Shown here piece after piece: positions 56,265 through 64,000 of a stretch of 64,000 bases of DNA (position 1 is its first letter; each line of letters opens with the position of its first letter). The notes beneath the pieces were generated by a model. That model searched no databases. It was given only the letters and a program-made list of their open reading frames with translations, and was not told the DNA's origin. The translations under genes were made by a program, and so were the position numbers. The DNA comes from Rhizobium sp. EC-SD404 (lineage in GTDB: Bacteria; Pseudomonadota; Alphaproteobacteria; Rhizobiales; Rhizobiaceae), in contig NZ_LR701459.1 of NCBI RefSeq assembly GCF_902498825.1, forward strand, positions 2,961,890 through 3,025,889, read 5' to 3'.

Positions 56265-57187
56265 GTACGCCGCTCCATAGCCTTCAATGCCTTGCTGCGC
56301 TCTTCCCAAGCGGCCTGCCGGCGCTCGAGCGCATCCGGCGTCAGGCGGATGGCGATACGATCGGACAACCGAAGATCCACCGCGGCGATATCGCGCGACA
56401 GAATCTCTTCGGTACGGTCGAGTTCGGCGAGCGTCGCCAATGCTTCCTTGGTGCCGCGCTCGGGAAGTCGAGCCACGATGCCGTTGCGGAAATACAGGTC
56501 CCAGCGGCGCTCCGCGACGCGGACGGCAGCGCGCATGCGGCCTTTCAGATCGGGATGATCCGACAGCATCTTGTCGAAACCGGCAGCGCCTGAATCGGCG
56601 CCGAGCCCGACGAACAGCGGCAGCGTGTTGAAGCGCGCATCGTTCATCGGAATGATGATGTTGCCGTTCCGCTCGATCAGGAACAGATCCTTGCCGTTCT
56701 GCCAGATGCCGAAGGCCTGCCGTTCCTTGATCTCGACCGTCACGCCGTCCGGGTAGACCTTGCGAACCTGAGCGTCCCGAACCCATGGAAGCTCCAGGAG
56801 AGCCGTTCGTGCATCAGCCGCATTCATGGCCATGACCGACGTCGCGCCATCGAGGCCGAGCGTGGTGAGAATGTCGATCTCGGATGTCTGGATGTTGCCT
56901 TCGACGCTGACATTGTCGATCGCGAAGCCGAGGGCGGCCGTGCCGTCATTGACGACCGCAGGGCCGTGTCCGCCGACGACCGTTCCGTAAACGATTGCCG
57001 AGCTGAGGAAAGCCAGCGCGAGAACCGATCCCAGATGACGAGGGATCGCAAGCTCTTCAAGCGCAGGCGATTCGAGATAGCGCACCACCCGGCGAAATGG
57101 GCGCGGCAGTACCGGAACGACACGGGCCGACGCAGCCGCAACCGCCGCCGAACTCCTCCACGCACGTTTACCGATCAACGCAAACAA
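56261..57187 (-). CDS. ftsQ: cell division protein FtsQ
   Basis: A 308-residue bitopic protein that links early and late division proteins. A basic cytoplasmic tail of about 50 residues precedes the membrane helix (about 51-72). The POTRA domain follows ([20 protein letters not shown]) and the FtsQ domain carries [22 protein letters not shown]. It overlaps ftsA by 4 bp and ddlB by 13 bp. Confidence 0.93.
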   Translation of the reverse strand: MFALIGKRAWRSSAAVAAASARVVPVLPRPFRRVVRYLESPALEELAIPRHLGSVLALAFLSSAIVYGTVVGGHGPAVVNDGTAALGFAIDNVSVEGNIQTSEIDILTTLGLDGATSVMAMNAADARTALLELPWVRDAQVRKVYPDGVTVEIKERQAFGIWQNGKDLFLIERNGNIIIPMNDARFNTLPLFVGLGADSGAAGFDKMLSDHPDLKGRMRAAVRVAERRWDLYFRNGIVARLPERGTKEALATLAELDRTEEILSRDIAAVDLRLSDRIAIRLTPDALERRQAAWEERSKALKAMERRT

Positions 57188-58101
57188 GATGCGTCCTCCA
57201 CCATCCAGGCCAAGAATTCGCCGAAGTCATGCCCTGCATGCTGGGCGAGCTCGGGCACCAGCGAGGTTGGTGTCATTCCCGGTTGAGTGTTGACCTCCAA
57301 CCAGATGACCTCGCCCTCTTCGGAAAATCGGTCGTCGTAACGGAAGTCTGATCGACTGACGCCGCGACACCCGATTGCCCTGTGTGCCTTGAGCGCCAAT
57401 GTCTGTATTTTTTGGTAAATATTTGGTGAAATTTTTGCCGGGTACTCGTGTTTTGATCCACCAGGTACGTATTTGGAATCATAATCGTAGAAGGTGTGGC
57501 CCTGCGGGATGATTTCGATGACCCCAAGCGCCACATCACCCATCACGGCACAGGTCAACTCGCGCCCTTCGATGAATCGCTCGACCATGATTCGGTCGCC
57601 ATATTTCCACTCCGACGAACCGATCACCTGCGGAGGATGCGTCTGCCCCTCACGCACGATGACGACCCCGAAGCTCGATCCTTCGCTGACCGGCTTCACC
57701 ACATAGGGTGGCTTCATCGGGTGGTTCGAGCCGATTTCCCGGCGGTCCATCACGCGAGATTCGGCCACTGGCACGCCACCGGCCTTCGCCACCTTTTTGG
57801 CCTGGTCCTTGTCCATGGCGAGTGCGGAGGCGAGCACGCCGGAATGGGTATACGGGATCTGCAAATATTCGAGGATGCCCTGGATGGTTCCGTCCTCGCC
57901 GAAAGGCCCGTGAAGGGCATTGAAGACGACGTCGGGCTTCAGCTCATGGAGAACGCTTGCAACGTCTCGATCGACGTCGATGCGGGTCACGCGATAGCCG
58001 ACGCCTTCGAGCGCATCCGCACAGGCGGCGCCCGACGACAGGCTGACCGGGCGCTCCGAGGAGAACCCGCCCATAAGAACGGCCACGTGGCCTTTCGACA
58101 T
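57175..58101 (-). CDS. ddlB: D-alanine--D-alanine ligase
   Basis: A 308-residue ATP-grasp enzyme making the D-Ala-D-Ala dipeptide for peptidoglycan. It opens with [19 protein letters not shown], then [15 protein letters not shown], and ends with the magnesium-binding EVNTQPGMT. This length and position between murB and ftsQ mark it as the dcw-cluster DdlB. Its stop lies inside the start of ftsQ (13-bp overlap), indicating coupled translation. Confidence 0.95.
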   Translation of the reverse strand: MSKGHVAVLMGGFSSERPVSLSSGAACADALEGVGYRVTRIDVDRDVASVLHELKPDVVFNALHGPFGEDGTIQGILEYLQIPYTHSGVLASALAMDKDQAKKVAKAGGVPVAESRVMDRREIGSNHPMKPPYVVKPVSEGSSFGVVIVREGQTHPPQVIGSSEWKYGDRIMVERFIEGRELTCAVMGDVALGVIEIIPQGHTFYDYDSKYVPGGSKHEYPAKISPNIYQKIQTLALKAHRAIGCRGVSRSDFRYDDRFSEEGEVIWLEVNTQPGMTPTSLVPELAQHAGHDFGEFLAWMVEDASCLR

Positions 58102-58339
58102 ACTGATCCCCTCTGATCATCCCTCTAAGCACAGGACGCACCGAAGCCACGCGCGACAAGGCAGCCGGCCCCGGACCAGCAAACCTTGGCGACGTCATGT
58201 CGCGACTCAGTGAACGAATGTGCTTGATACCAAGGAATCAGAACGGGGATTCCGTGACAACCCCAGATGGACGCCCCTGGAATCACATGTGATTTCAAAG
58301 GGGCTGAGGCCGAAGGTCGGAGACCGAGAAATTCAGGGT
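58102..58339. other. intergenic gap in the dcw cluster
   Basis: A 238-bp stretch between murB and ddlB, the only long gap between murD and ddlB, where neighbouring genes overlap or nearly touch. I see no convincing small gene. It holds two inverted-repeat elements, one of them a strong hairpin (58274-58303), and may carry a promoter for ddlB-ftsQA. Confidence 0.55.
58274..58303 (-). promoter_or_regulatory. hairpin with 14-bp palindromic core downstream of murB
   Basis: The core AATCACATGTGATT (58281-58294) is an exact 14-bp palindrome, extended by CCCC/GGGG on both sides with a small internal bulge. It lies 37 bp after the murB stop and could be a terminator-like structure or a site for a dimeric regulator. 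Confidence 0.5.
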
Positions 58340-59314
58340 CTAAACGGAGCCGAGAAAGGGCTGAACGGCCCGGCCGCCAGCGAATTCGCCGAGGCGACGG
58401 ATTTCCCAATGCAGACGCACACCGCTCGTTTCGGCAACACGCGCGCGGACGGTCTCGCCCAAAAATTCGAGGTCGTAGCCGCTCGCCTGCCCGGTGTTGA
58501 TCATAAAATTGCAGTGCATCGGCGACATCTGCGCGCCGCCGATCGTCAGACCACGACAGCCTGCCCGGTCGATTTCCTTCCAGGCCGACGAATCCGGCGG
58601 GTTCTTGAAGGTCGAGCCACCGGTCTTTTCGCGGATCGGCTGCACCGTCTCACGGTGATGCTGGACCGCGTCCATCTCCGAACGGATCACCGCCTGGTCG
58701 GCCGCGTAACCCTCGAAGATCGCATGGGTGAAGATCAAATCGTCGGCAGCCCCGCTGTGGCGATAGCTGTAGCCCATGTCCGCATTGTTCAGCACATGGA
58801 TAGTGCCCTGCCGATCCAGCGCATGGACTTCGACGACGCGGTCCTTGGTCTCCACGCCGTTGGCGCCCGCATTCATCCTGAGTGCGCCGCCGATGCCGCC
58901 CGGTATGCCGTGGTAGAAATGCAGGCCACCGATCGAAGCATCGAGCGCCGCTGCGGCGACGCGCTTGTCGGGCGAGGCCGCACCCGCTTTCAGCCGCGTC
59001 TCGCCCACCTGTTCGATGTCACCGAAGCCCTTGGCAGACAGTCGCACGACGGCGCCGCGAATGCCGCCATCGCGCACCAAGAGGTTCGAGCCGATGCCGA
59101 CGACCATCAGTGGCACGTCTTCGGGCAGCGCCTTCAGGAACGCGGCAAGGTCGTCACGATCGGCAGGCTGAAACAAGAGATCGGCCGTGCCGCCGGCCCG
59201 AAACCAGGTGATCTTGTCCATTGGTGCATCGGGGGTGATGCGCCCGCGAAGGCCATCGAAAGCCGGGCCGAGGGAGTCCAGAAGTTTCGCACCGTATTGT
59301 GGCTGCTGCATCAT
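58340..59314 (-). CDS. murB: UDP-N-acetylenolpyruvoylglucosamine reductase MurB
   Basis: A 324-residue flavoenzyme that makes UDP-N-acetylmuramic acid. It has the FAD-binding segments [19 protein letters not shown] and [21 protein letters not shown], and the catalytic region [17 protein letters not shown] with the conserved Ser. It overlaps murC by 4 bp, so they are translated together. Confidence 0.95.
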   Translation of the reverse strand: MMQQPQYGAKLLDSLGPAFDGLRGRITPDAPMDKITWFRAGGTADLLFQPADRDDLAAFLKALPEDVPLMVVGIGSNLLVRDGGIRGAVVRLSAKGFGDIEQVGETRLKAGAASPDKRVAAAALDASIGGLHFYHGIPGGIGGALRMNAGANGVETKDRVVEVHALDRQGTIHVLNNADMGYSYRHSGAADDLIFTHAIFEGYAADQAVIRSEMDAVQHHRETVQPIREKTGGSTFKNPPDSSAWKEIDRAGCRGLTIGGAQMSPMHCNFMINTGQASGYDLEFLGETVRARVAETSGVRLHWEIRRLGEFAGGRAVQPFLGSV

Positions 59315-60723
59315 GCGTCTCCGGACAATGCTGCGAGCTCACCTCCGAGCGCGGCCGCCCAATAGGTGATGGATCCTGCGCCGAGGCAGACCACATAGTC
59401 GCCCTGCGAAGCCGTCGCCGCAACGATGGCCGCCAGCTCGCCCGGCGCCTCGATCAGGCGCACGTCGCGGTGCCCGCCGGCCTTCATGCGCTGTGCCAGA
59501 TGCGCCGAATCGATGCCCTCTATCGGTTGCTCGCCAGCCGTGTAGACCGGAGCGAGGATGACCGTGTCGGCATCGTTGAAACATGCGGCGAAATCGTCGA
59601 AGAGGCTCGCCAGGCGCGTGTAGCGGTGCGGCTGGACGATGGCGACGATGCGACCGTCACACGCGTCCCTGGCCGCTCTGAGCACTGCCTTGATCTCGAC
59701 CGGGTGATGCCCGTAATCGTCGAAGATCTCCACGCCCTTCCAGCTGCCCACATGGGTGAAGCGCCGCTTCACGCCGCCGAAGGAGCCAAGTCCGGTCTTG
59801 ATCTGCTCCGGCGAGACACCGAGTTCGATCGCGACGGCGATCGCGGCTGTGGCGTTGGATACGTTGTGGCGGCCGGGCATCGGAAGACGCAGGTCGCGAA
59901 TGTCGATAGTCTCGCCGGTCTTGCGACGGCGAATGAGAACGTCGAACACCGAGACCGGGCCGTCCATGCGATGGTTGAAAAAGCGCACATCGGCTTGAGG
60001 GTTCTCGCCATAGGTGACGACGCGGCGATCCTCGATCTTGCCGACGAGCGACTGCACTTCCGGATGATCCAGGCACATGACGCCGAAACCATAGAACGGC
60101 ACGTTCTCGACGAACTGCGCGAAGGCCGCGCGAACCGCATCGAACGAGCCGTAATGATCGAGATGTTCGGGATCGATGTTGGTGACCACGGCGACGTCGG
60201 CGGGCAGCTTGAGGAAGGTGCCGTCGCTCTCGTCGGCTTCCACCACCATCCAGTCGCCTGCCCCCATGCGGGCATTGGTGCCATAGGCGTTGATGATGCC
60301 GCCATTGATGACAGTCGGGTCGAGATTGCCGGCGTCGAGCAAGGCGGCAACCATCGATGTCGTCGTCGTCTTGCCGTGCGTACCGCCGATCGCGACCGCA
60401 TTGCGGAAGCGCATCAGCTCGGCGAGCATCTCGGCGCGGCGGACGATCGGCAGCAGCTTTTCTCGCGCCGCAACCAGTTCCGGGTTGTCCTTGCGGATCG
60501 CCGTCGACACCACAAGCACCTCGGCATCGCCGAGATTTTCGGCCGCGTGACCGACGCTGACCGGAATGCCTTTCTTGCGCAGGCGCTCCACATTGGCGCT
60601 TTCCGACTGGTCGGACCCCTGCACGCTGTAGCCAAGCGTATGAAGCGCTTCTGCAATACCGCTCATGCCAATGCCGCCGATGCCGACGAAATGGACGAGG
60701 CCGATGGTCTGCGGCATCTTCAT
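59311..60723 (-). CDS. murC: UDP-N-acetylmuramate--L-alanine ligase MurC
   Basis: A 470-residue Mur ligase adding the first amino acid of the peptidoglycan stem. It opens [15 protein letters not shown], with the ATP-binding loop GTHGKTTT at 114-121 and later the central [11 protein letters not shown]. It overlaps both murB and murG by 4 bp. Confidence 0.96.
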   Translation of the reverse strand: MKMPQTIGLVHFVGIGGIGMSGIAEALHTLGYSVQGSDQSESANVERLRKKGIPVSVGHAAENLGDAEVLVVSTAIRKDNPELVAAREKLLPIVRRAEMLAELMRFRNAVAIGGTHGKTTTTSMVAALLDAGNLDPTVINGGIINAYGTNARMGAGDWMVVEADESDGTFLKLPADVAVVTNIDPEHLDHYGSFDAVRAAFAQFVENVPFYGFGVMCLDHPEVQSLVGKIEDRRVVTYGENPQADVRFFNHRMDGPVSVFDVLIRRRKTGETIDIRDLRLPMPGRHNVSNATAAIAVAIELGVSPEQIKTGLGSFGGVKRRFTHVGSWKGVEIFDDYGHHPVEIKAVLRAARDACDGRIVAIVQPHRYTRLASLFDDFAACFNDADTVILAPVYTAGEQPIEGIDSAHLAQRMKAGGHRDVRLIEAPGELAAIVAATASQGDYVVCLGAGSITYWAAALGGELAALSGDA

Positions 60724-61838
60724 GCGCGGTTTTCCTTGAATTTCCCGATGCTCATGCGGCCCGCAATAGCCTCTGCAAGATCGGCGAGCAAGGCGGCGGC
60801 ATTCGGCCGCCCGGTCGCCTTGGCACTAGCAGCCGTTGCGGCAAGCCTGTCAGGCTCGTTCATGGCGTTTGCGATCAGGCCGGTTAGACGCGGCTGGTCG
60901 AGCGCTGATTGGTGAATGACCTCGGCACCGCCCTTCGCCATCAGGGCGGCCGCGTTGGCGGCCTGGTCGTGGTCAAGCGCGTGCGGATACGGAACGAGGA
61001 TGGCCGGTCGACCGATGACGGCAAGCTCCGACACGGTCGACGCGCCCGAGCGGCTGATGACGAGATGCGCGGCAGCGATGCGCGCCGCCATGTCGGAGAA
61101 GAACGGCGAGACCTCTGCCGTGATGCCAAGCGCCCGGTAGGCCGCAACGACCTGGTCCGCATCCTCCGCCCGCGCCTGCTGGGTGATCGTCAGCCGTGCG
61201 CGCAGATCCGGTGCGAGCTTCTCGATGGCGGCTGGCAGCGCTTCGCCGAAGAAGCTCGCGCCCTGGCTGCCGCCGAAGATGACGAGATTGAAGGGTTCAC
61301 CAGATCCGGACGGCGCATAGGGCACGTGCGACGCGTCTATCACGGCAGGGCGGACGGGATTGCCCGTCGTGACGGTCCGCGCCGAATGCGGCCCCTCTTC
61401 CGGAAGGAAGCCGCCTGCGATCGCATCGACCCGCGGCGCGAGCAGCCGGTTGGCCCGGCCCATCACCGCATTCTGCTCATGGATCAGTGTCGGCGCACCG
61501 AGCCGCGTGGCAGCGTAGACCGGAGGCAGTGTCGGATAGCCTCCGAAACCGATCACAGCCGCCGGCTTCAACCGGTTGATCAGACGCTTGGCTTCGCCGA
61601 CGCCCTTAACCAGCGTGATGACCGACTTTGCGACGTCGATCGGATTGCGCGAACCGATCGTCGCGGAGCGAACCACATGCACCGCATCCGCTGGAAACTG
61701 TCCTGCGAACCGTTCAGCGCGGGTGTCGGTCACGAGGTCGGCCCGGTGACCCCGGCGTCTCAGCTCATGAGCGAGCGCTTCGGCTGGAAAAAGATGTCCC
61801 CCGGTTCCCCCGGCCGAAAGCAGAAACAGTTTGCTCAA
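60720..61838 (-). CDS. murG: lipid II synthase MurG
   Basis: A 372-residue glycosyltransferase that adds GlcNAc to lipid I at the inner face of the membrane. It has the N-terminal glycine-rich motif [16 protein letters not shown], then [14 protein letters not shown] and [15 protein letters not shown], and the C-terminal [10 protein letters not shown] and [26 protein letters not shown]. Its stop overlaps the murC start by 4 bp; ftsW ends 23 bp upstream. Confidence 0.96.
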   Translation of the reverse strand: MSKLFLLSAGGTGGHLFPAEALAHELRRRGHRADLVTDTRAERFAGQFPADAVHVVRSATIGSRNPIDVAKSVITLVKGVGEAKRLINRLKPAAVIGFGGYPTLPPVYAATRLGAPTLIHEQNAVMGRANRLLAPRVDAIAGGFLPEEGPHSARTVTTGNPVRPAVIDASHVPYAPSGSGEPFNLVIFGGSQGASFFGEALPAAIEKLAPDLRARLTITQQARAEDADQVVAAYRALGITAEVSPFFSDMAARIAAAHLVISRSGASTVSELAVIGRPAILVPYPHALDHDQAANAAALMAKGGAEVIHQSALDQPRLTGLIANAMNEPDRLAATAASAKATGRPNAAALLADLAEAIAGRMSIGKFKENRA

Positions 61839-61861
61839 GAAGCGATCCCTTCAGGTCTTTG

Positions 61862-63019
61862 CTATTCGGCCGGCACGCGGAAGCCGAAATCACCGAACAG
61901 GCTGCGTTCGGATGAGCGTTTTTCCGGCCTGCGCCGCGTGAGCGCCAATAGGAAGCCGACGGAGATCGCCACCGCGATCATCGACGAGCCGCCATAGGAG
62001 ATCAGAGGCAGGGTCATGCCCTTGGCCGGTGCGAGCTCGAGATTGACCGAAATGTTGATCAGCGATTGCAGCCCGATCAGGAGCACGAGGCCGGAGATCG
62101 CGAGCCGGGTGAAGTCATCGCGCTCGCGGCTCGCATGGGTGAGACCACGCAGCACGATGAAGGCGAAGATGACGACCAGCACCATGCAGAAGATGATGCC
62201 GAACTCTTCGGCCGCCACCGCGAAGATGAAGTCCGTATGGCTGTCGGGCAGGATCCGTTTGATGGTGCCCTCGCCCGGACCGCGACCAAACCAGTCGCCG
62301 CGAATGATGGCTTCGCGGGCAGTATCGACCTGGTAGGTGTCGCCCTCGCCCGTCAGGAAGCGATCGATGCGGCCCTGAACGTGCGGAAATGCCGTATAGG
62401 CGCCCAGAATGCCGCCGACGCCGACGACGCCGAACAGGATGATCCAGAACCAGGGCATCCCGGCCATGAAGAACATGCCGCCCCAAATCGCAGCCACCAG
62501 GATCGTCTGCCCTAGGTCAGGCTGCGCCAGCAAAAGTGCGGAAATGACGACAAAAAGGATGATGGCGAAGAGATTGCCAGGGATCTCGGGCTGGCGGCTG
62601 TGCTCGGAGAACAGCCAGGCGCACAGGATGACGAAGGCCGGCTTCATGAACTCCGACGGCTGGATCGATATGCCTGCAAGCGCAATCCAGCGGCGCGAGC
62701 CCTTTACTTCCACGCCGATGAAGAGCGCCAGCACCATCATCAGCGTCGCTATGCCGAAGATGAAAAGCGCTGCCCGCCGAACCTGTCTCGGCGTCAGGAA
62801 GGAGACGCCGATCATTACGGCCAGCGTCGGAAGCAGGAACACCGCATGACGCTTCACGAAATAGAAGCTCTCCAGCCCGATGCGCTCGGCGACGGCCGGG
62901 CTGGCGGCGAAAGACAGCATGAATCCGAGCGCCATCAGGAGGACGAACGCGATCAGGAACACGCGGTCGATCGTCCAGAACCAGTCGGCAACAAGTCCCC
63001 GTTCCGCTCGGCTTACCAT
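61862..63019 (-). CDS. ftsW: septal peptidoglycan polymerase FtsW
   Basis: A 385-residue SEDS-family membrane glycosyltransferase with about ten helices. The family segments are present: FYFVKRHAVFLLPTLAVM, GSRRWIALAGISIQPSEFMKPAF and LAPAKGMTLPLISYGGSSM. The ATG at 63019 has GGAGA 10 bases upstream and lies one base after the murD stop; a longer frame is not needed. It would work with FtsI, encoded elsewhere. Confidence 0.95.
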   Translation of the reverse strand: MVSRAERGLVADWFWTIDRVFLIAFVLLMALGFMLSFAASPAVAERIGLESFYFVKRHAVFLLPTLAVMIGVSFLTPRQVRRAALFIFGIATLMMVLALFIGVEVKGSRRWIALAGISIQPSEFMKPAFVILCAWLFSEHSRQPEIPGNLFAIILFVVISALLLAQPDLGQTILVAAIWGGMFFMAGMPWFWIILFGVVGVGGILGAYTAFPHVQGRIDRFLTGEGDTYQVDTAREAIIRGDWFGRGPGEGTIKRILPDSHTDFIFAVAAEEFGIIFCMVLVVIFAFIVLRGLTHASRERDDFTRLAISGLVLLIGLQSLINISVNLELAPAKGMTLPLISYGGSSMIAVAISVGFLLALTRRRPEKRSSERSLFGDFGFRVPAE

Positions 63020-63020
63020 C

Positions 63021-64000
63021 TCAGTCGCTCTCCTTGGCGAAAGGCACCAGCATCTCGACACCGTCGAGACCAGCTACGGCCGCAACGAAGGCATCGCCGC
63101 GCACCTCGAAATTTCTGTACTGATCGAAACTTGCGCAAGCCGGGCTGAGCAGCACGACCGGCGCGCCGGCAGAATTCTCCGCGGCGTCGCGTGCGGCATG
63201 AAGAACGGCGAGGTCGAGCGTGCCGGATATCTCATACGGCACGGCTTCACCCAGCGTAGCGGCGAAATCGGGCGCTGCCTCACCGATCAGATAGGCCTTG
63301 GATATCCGGCTGAAGAACGGCTGCAGTGATGTGATACCACCCGCCTTCGGCAGGCCGCCCAAAATCCAGTGGATGTCGGTGAAGCTCGAGAGCGCCGGTG
63401 CGGCCGCATCCGCATTGGTTGCTTTGGAATCGTTGACGAATACGACCGCGCCACGACGGCCGACCGGCTGCATGCGATGCTTGAGGCCTGGGAAGGTGCG
63501 GATGCCGGCTTCGATCTCTGCCTCGGTCAGGCCGACGGCGAGGCAAGCGGCGATGGCAGCCGCCGCGTTCTGTGCGTTGTGTGCACCCTTCAGCGTCGGG
63601 TGACCGGCAAGATCGACGACCGTGCGTTCCCCTGCGCTGCCCGCCTGTACGATGCGGCTCGACTGCGCAAACAGGCCATCGGCGAGCGCACGCTCCTTCG
63701 AGATTCGCACGAGCTTTGACCCGGACGTCCCGATCCGGTCTGCAATGGCCGTCGAGAAATCGTCGTCGACACCGACGATCGCAACGTCGGAACCGGCCAG
63801 GAGCCGTTCCTTGATCGCCGCGTAGTTGTCCATGCCGCCATGTCGATCGAGGTGATCCGGCGACAGATTGAGAAGGATGCCAGCCGTGGGATCGAGGCTG
63901 GGCGCAAGATCGATCTGATAGGAGGAGCATTCGACGACGAAAAAGCGGTCCGCCGCGGGCGGGTCGAGCGACAGCACGGCCGTGCCGATATTGCCGCCAA
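63021..64000 (-). CDS. murD: UDP-N-acetylmuramoylalanine--D-glutamate ligase MurD (partial)
   Basis: The C-terminal part of a Mur ligase; the N-terminus lies beyond the right edge. The visible part (about 326 residues) begins [14 protein letters not shown] and has [33 protein letters not shown] and [20 protein letters not shown], all typical of MurD. Its stop is one base from the ftsW start. Confidence 0.95.
   Translation of the reverse strand, partial: GGNIGTAVLSLDPPAADRFFVVECSSYQIDLAPSLDPTAGILLNLSPDHLDRHGGMDNYAAIKERLLAGSDVAIVGVDDDFSTAIADRIGTSGSKLVRISKERALADGLFAQSSRIVQAGSAGERTVVDLAGHPTLKGAHNAQNAAAAIAACLAVGLTEAEIEAGIRTFPGLKHRMQPVGRRGAVVFVNDSKATNADAAAPALSSFTDIHWILGGLPKAGGITSLQPFFSRISKAYLIGEAAPDFAATLGEAVPYEISGTLDLAVLHAARDAAENSAGAPVVLLSPACASFDQYRNFEVRGDAFVAAVAGLDGVEMLVPFAKESD

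Noticed and set aside
54939..56786. A 615-codon frame joining ftsA to sequence inside ftsQ
   Set aside because: The first 174 codons are an off-frame reading of ftsQ; the ATG at 56264 with GGAG upstream is the ftsA start.
58281..58294. AATCACATGTGATT as a CRP or FNR operator
   Set aside because: The half-sites TCACA and TGTGA are inverted and abutting, not spaced as in CRP or FNR sites, and it lies downstream of murB.

Overview
The window is chromosomal, GC-rich DNA from an alphaproteobacterium of the Rhizobiales (Hyphomicrobiales) type. The indicators are a circularly permuted two-piece tmRNA gene with tag ANDNYAEARLAA, a MucR/Ros-type regulator, the alphaproteobacterial form of SspB, EcfG-type stress promoters (GGAAC-N16-CGTT), a long-linker FtsZ, and the order murD-ftsW-murG-murC-murB-ddlB-ftsQ-ftsA-ftsZ-lpxC. 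Genus cannot be fixed from the sequence alone. Most of the window is core genome. I saw no rRNA, tRNA, CRISPR array, prophage or insertion sequence.

Layout. 1-391: no supportable gene. 392-3625: a membrane diguanylate cyclase and miaA on the minus strand, back to back with serB and a GNAT acetyltransferase. 3662-7629: hflK-hflC-DUF2065-degP, an envelope quality-control block. 7793-9669: YHS protein, thyA, folA. 9812-11259: permuted ssrA (tmRNA), sspB, a DUF4169 protein and a ribbon-helix-helix protein; tmRNA supplies the degradation tag and SspB hands tagged proteins to ClpXP. 11268-15191: giant AsmA-family protein with no conventional start codon. 15278-18956: FAD-linked oxidase, hotdog thioesterase, ClC channel. 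18982-23526: RND efflux pump and its adaptor. 23902-29310: DNA-repair and topology cluster (ligD, ku, a DUF3008 protein, an MgtC-like protein, topoisomerase IB), with a perfect EcfG-type promoter in front of ku. 29382-32079: dienelactone-hydrolase-like protein, subtilase, small conserved-looking protein. 32339-36810: PRC-barrel protein, UvrD helicase, lipoprotein (the first and last with EcfG-type promoters), zinc-ligand-poor MucR. 37209-38859: PQQ-type sugar dehydrogenase and cytochrome c. 38928-43653: PHA-granule-region protein, aldehyde dehydrogenase, hexapeptide acyltransferase, a 49-residue membrane protein, SCO copper chaperone, PrmA, a 57-residue protein. 43852-46823: aminopeptidase P and AzlCD. 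46986-64000: ligA, recN, bamD, lpxC and the division/cell-wall (dcw) cluster, ending inside murD at the right edge.

The genes form three themes: envelope synthesis and quality control (dcw, lpxC, bamD, degP, hflKC, AsmA); proteolysis and ribosome rescue (ssrA, sspB, hflKC); and stress-linked DNA repair (ku-ligD, recN, uvrD, ligA), where EcfG-type promoters tie ku-ligD to two envelope proteins. I found no clearly undescribed multigene system. The most unusual signals are the AsmA gene with only CTG available as a start, the stress-promoter set, an aldehyde dehydrogenase with an altered cofactor lysine, palindromic elements ahead of the efflux operon and inside the dcw cluster, and a direct pair of about 53-bp palindromic repeats.
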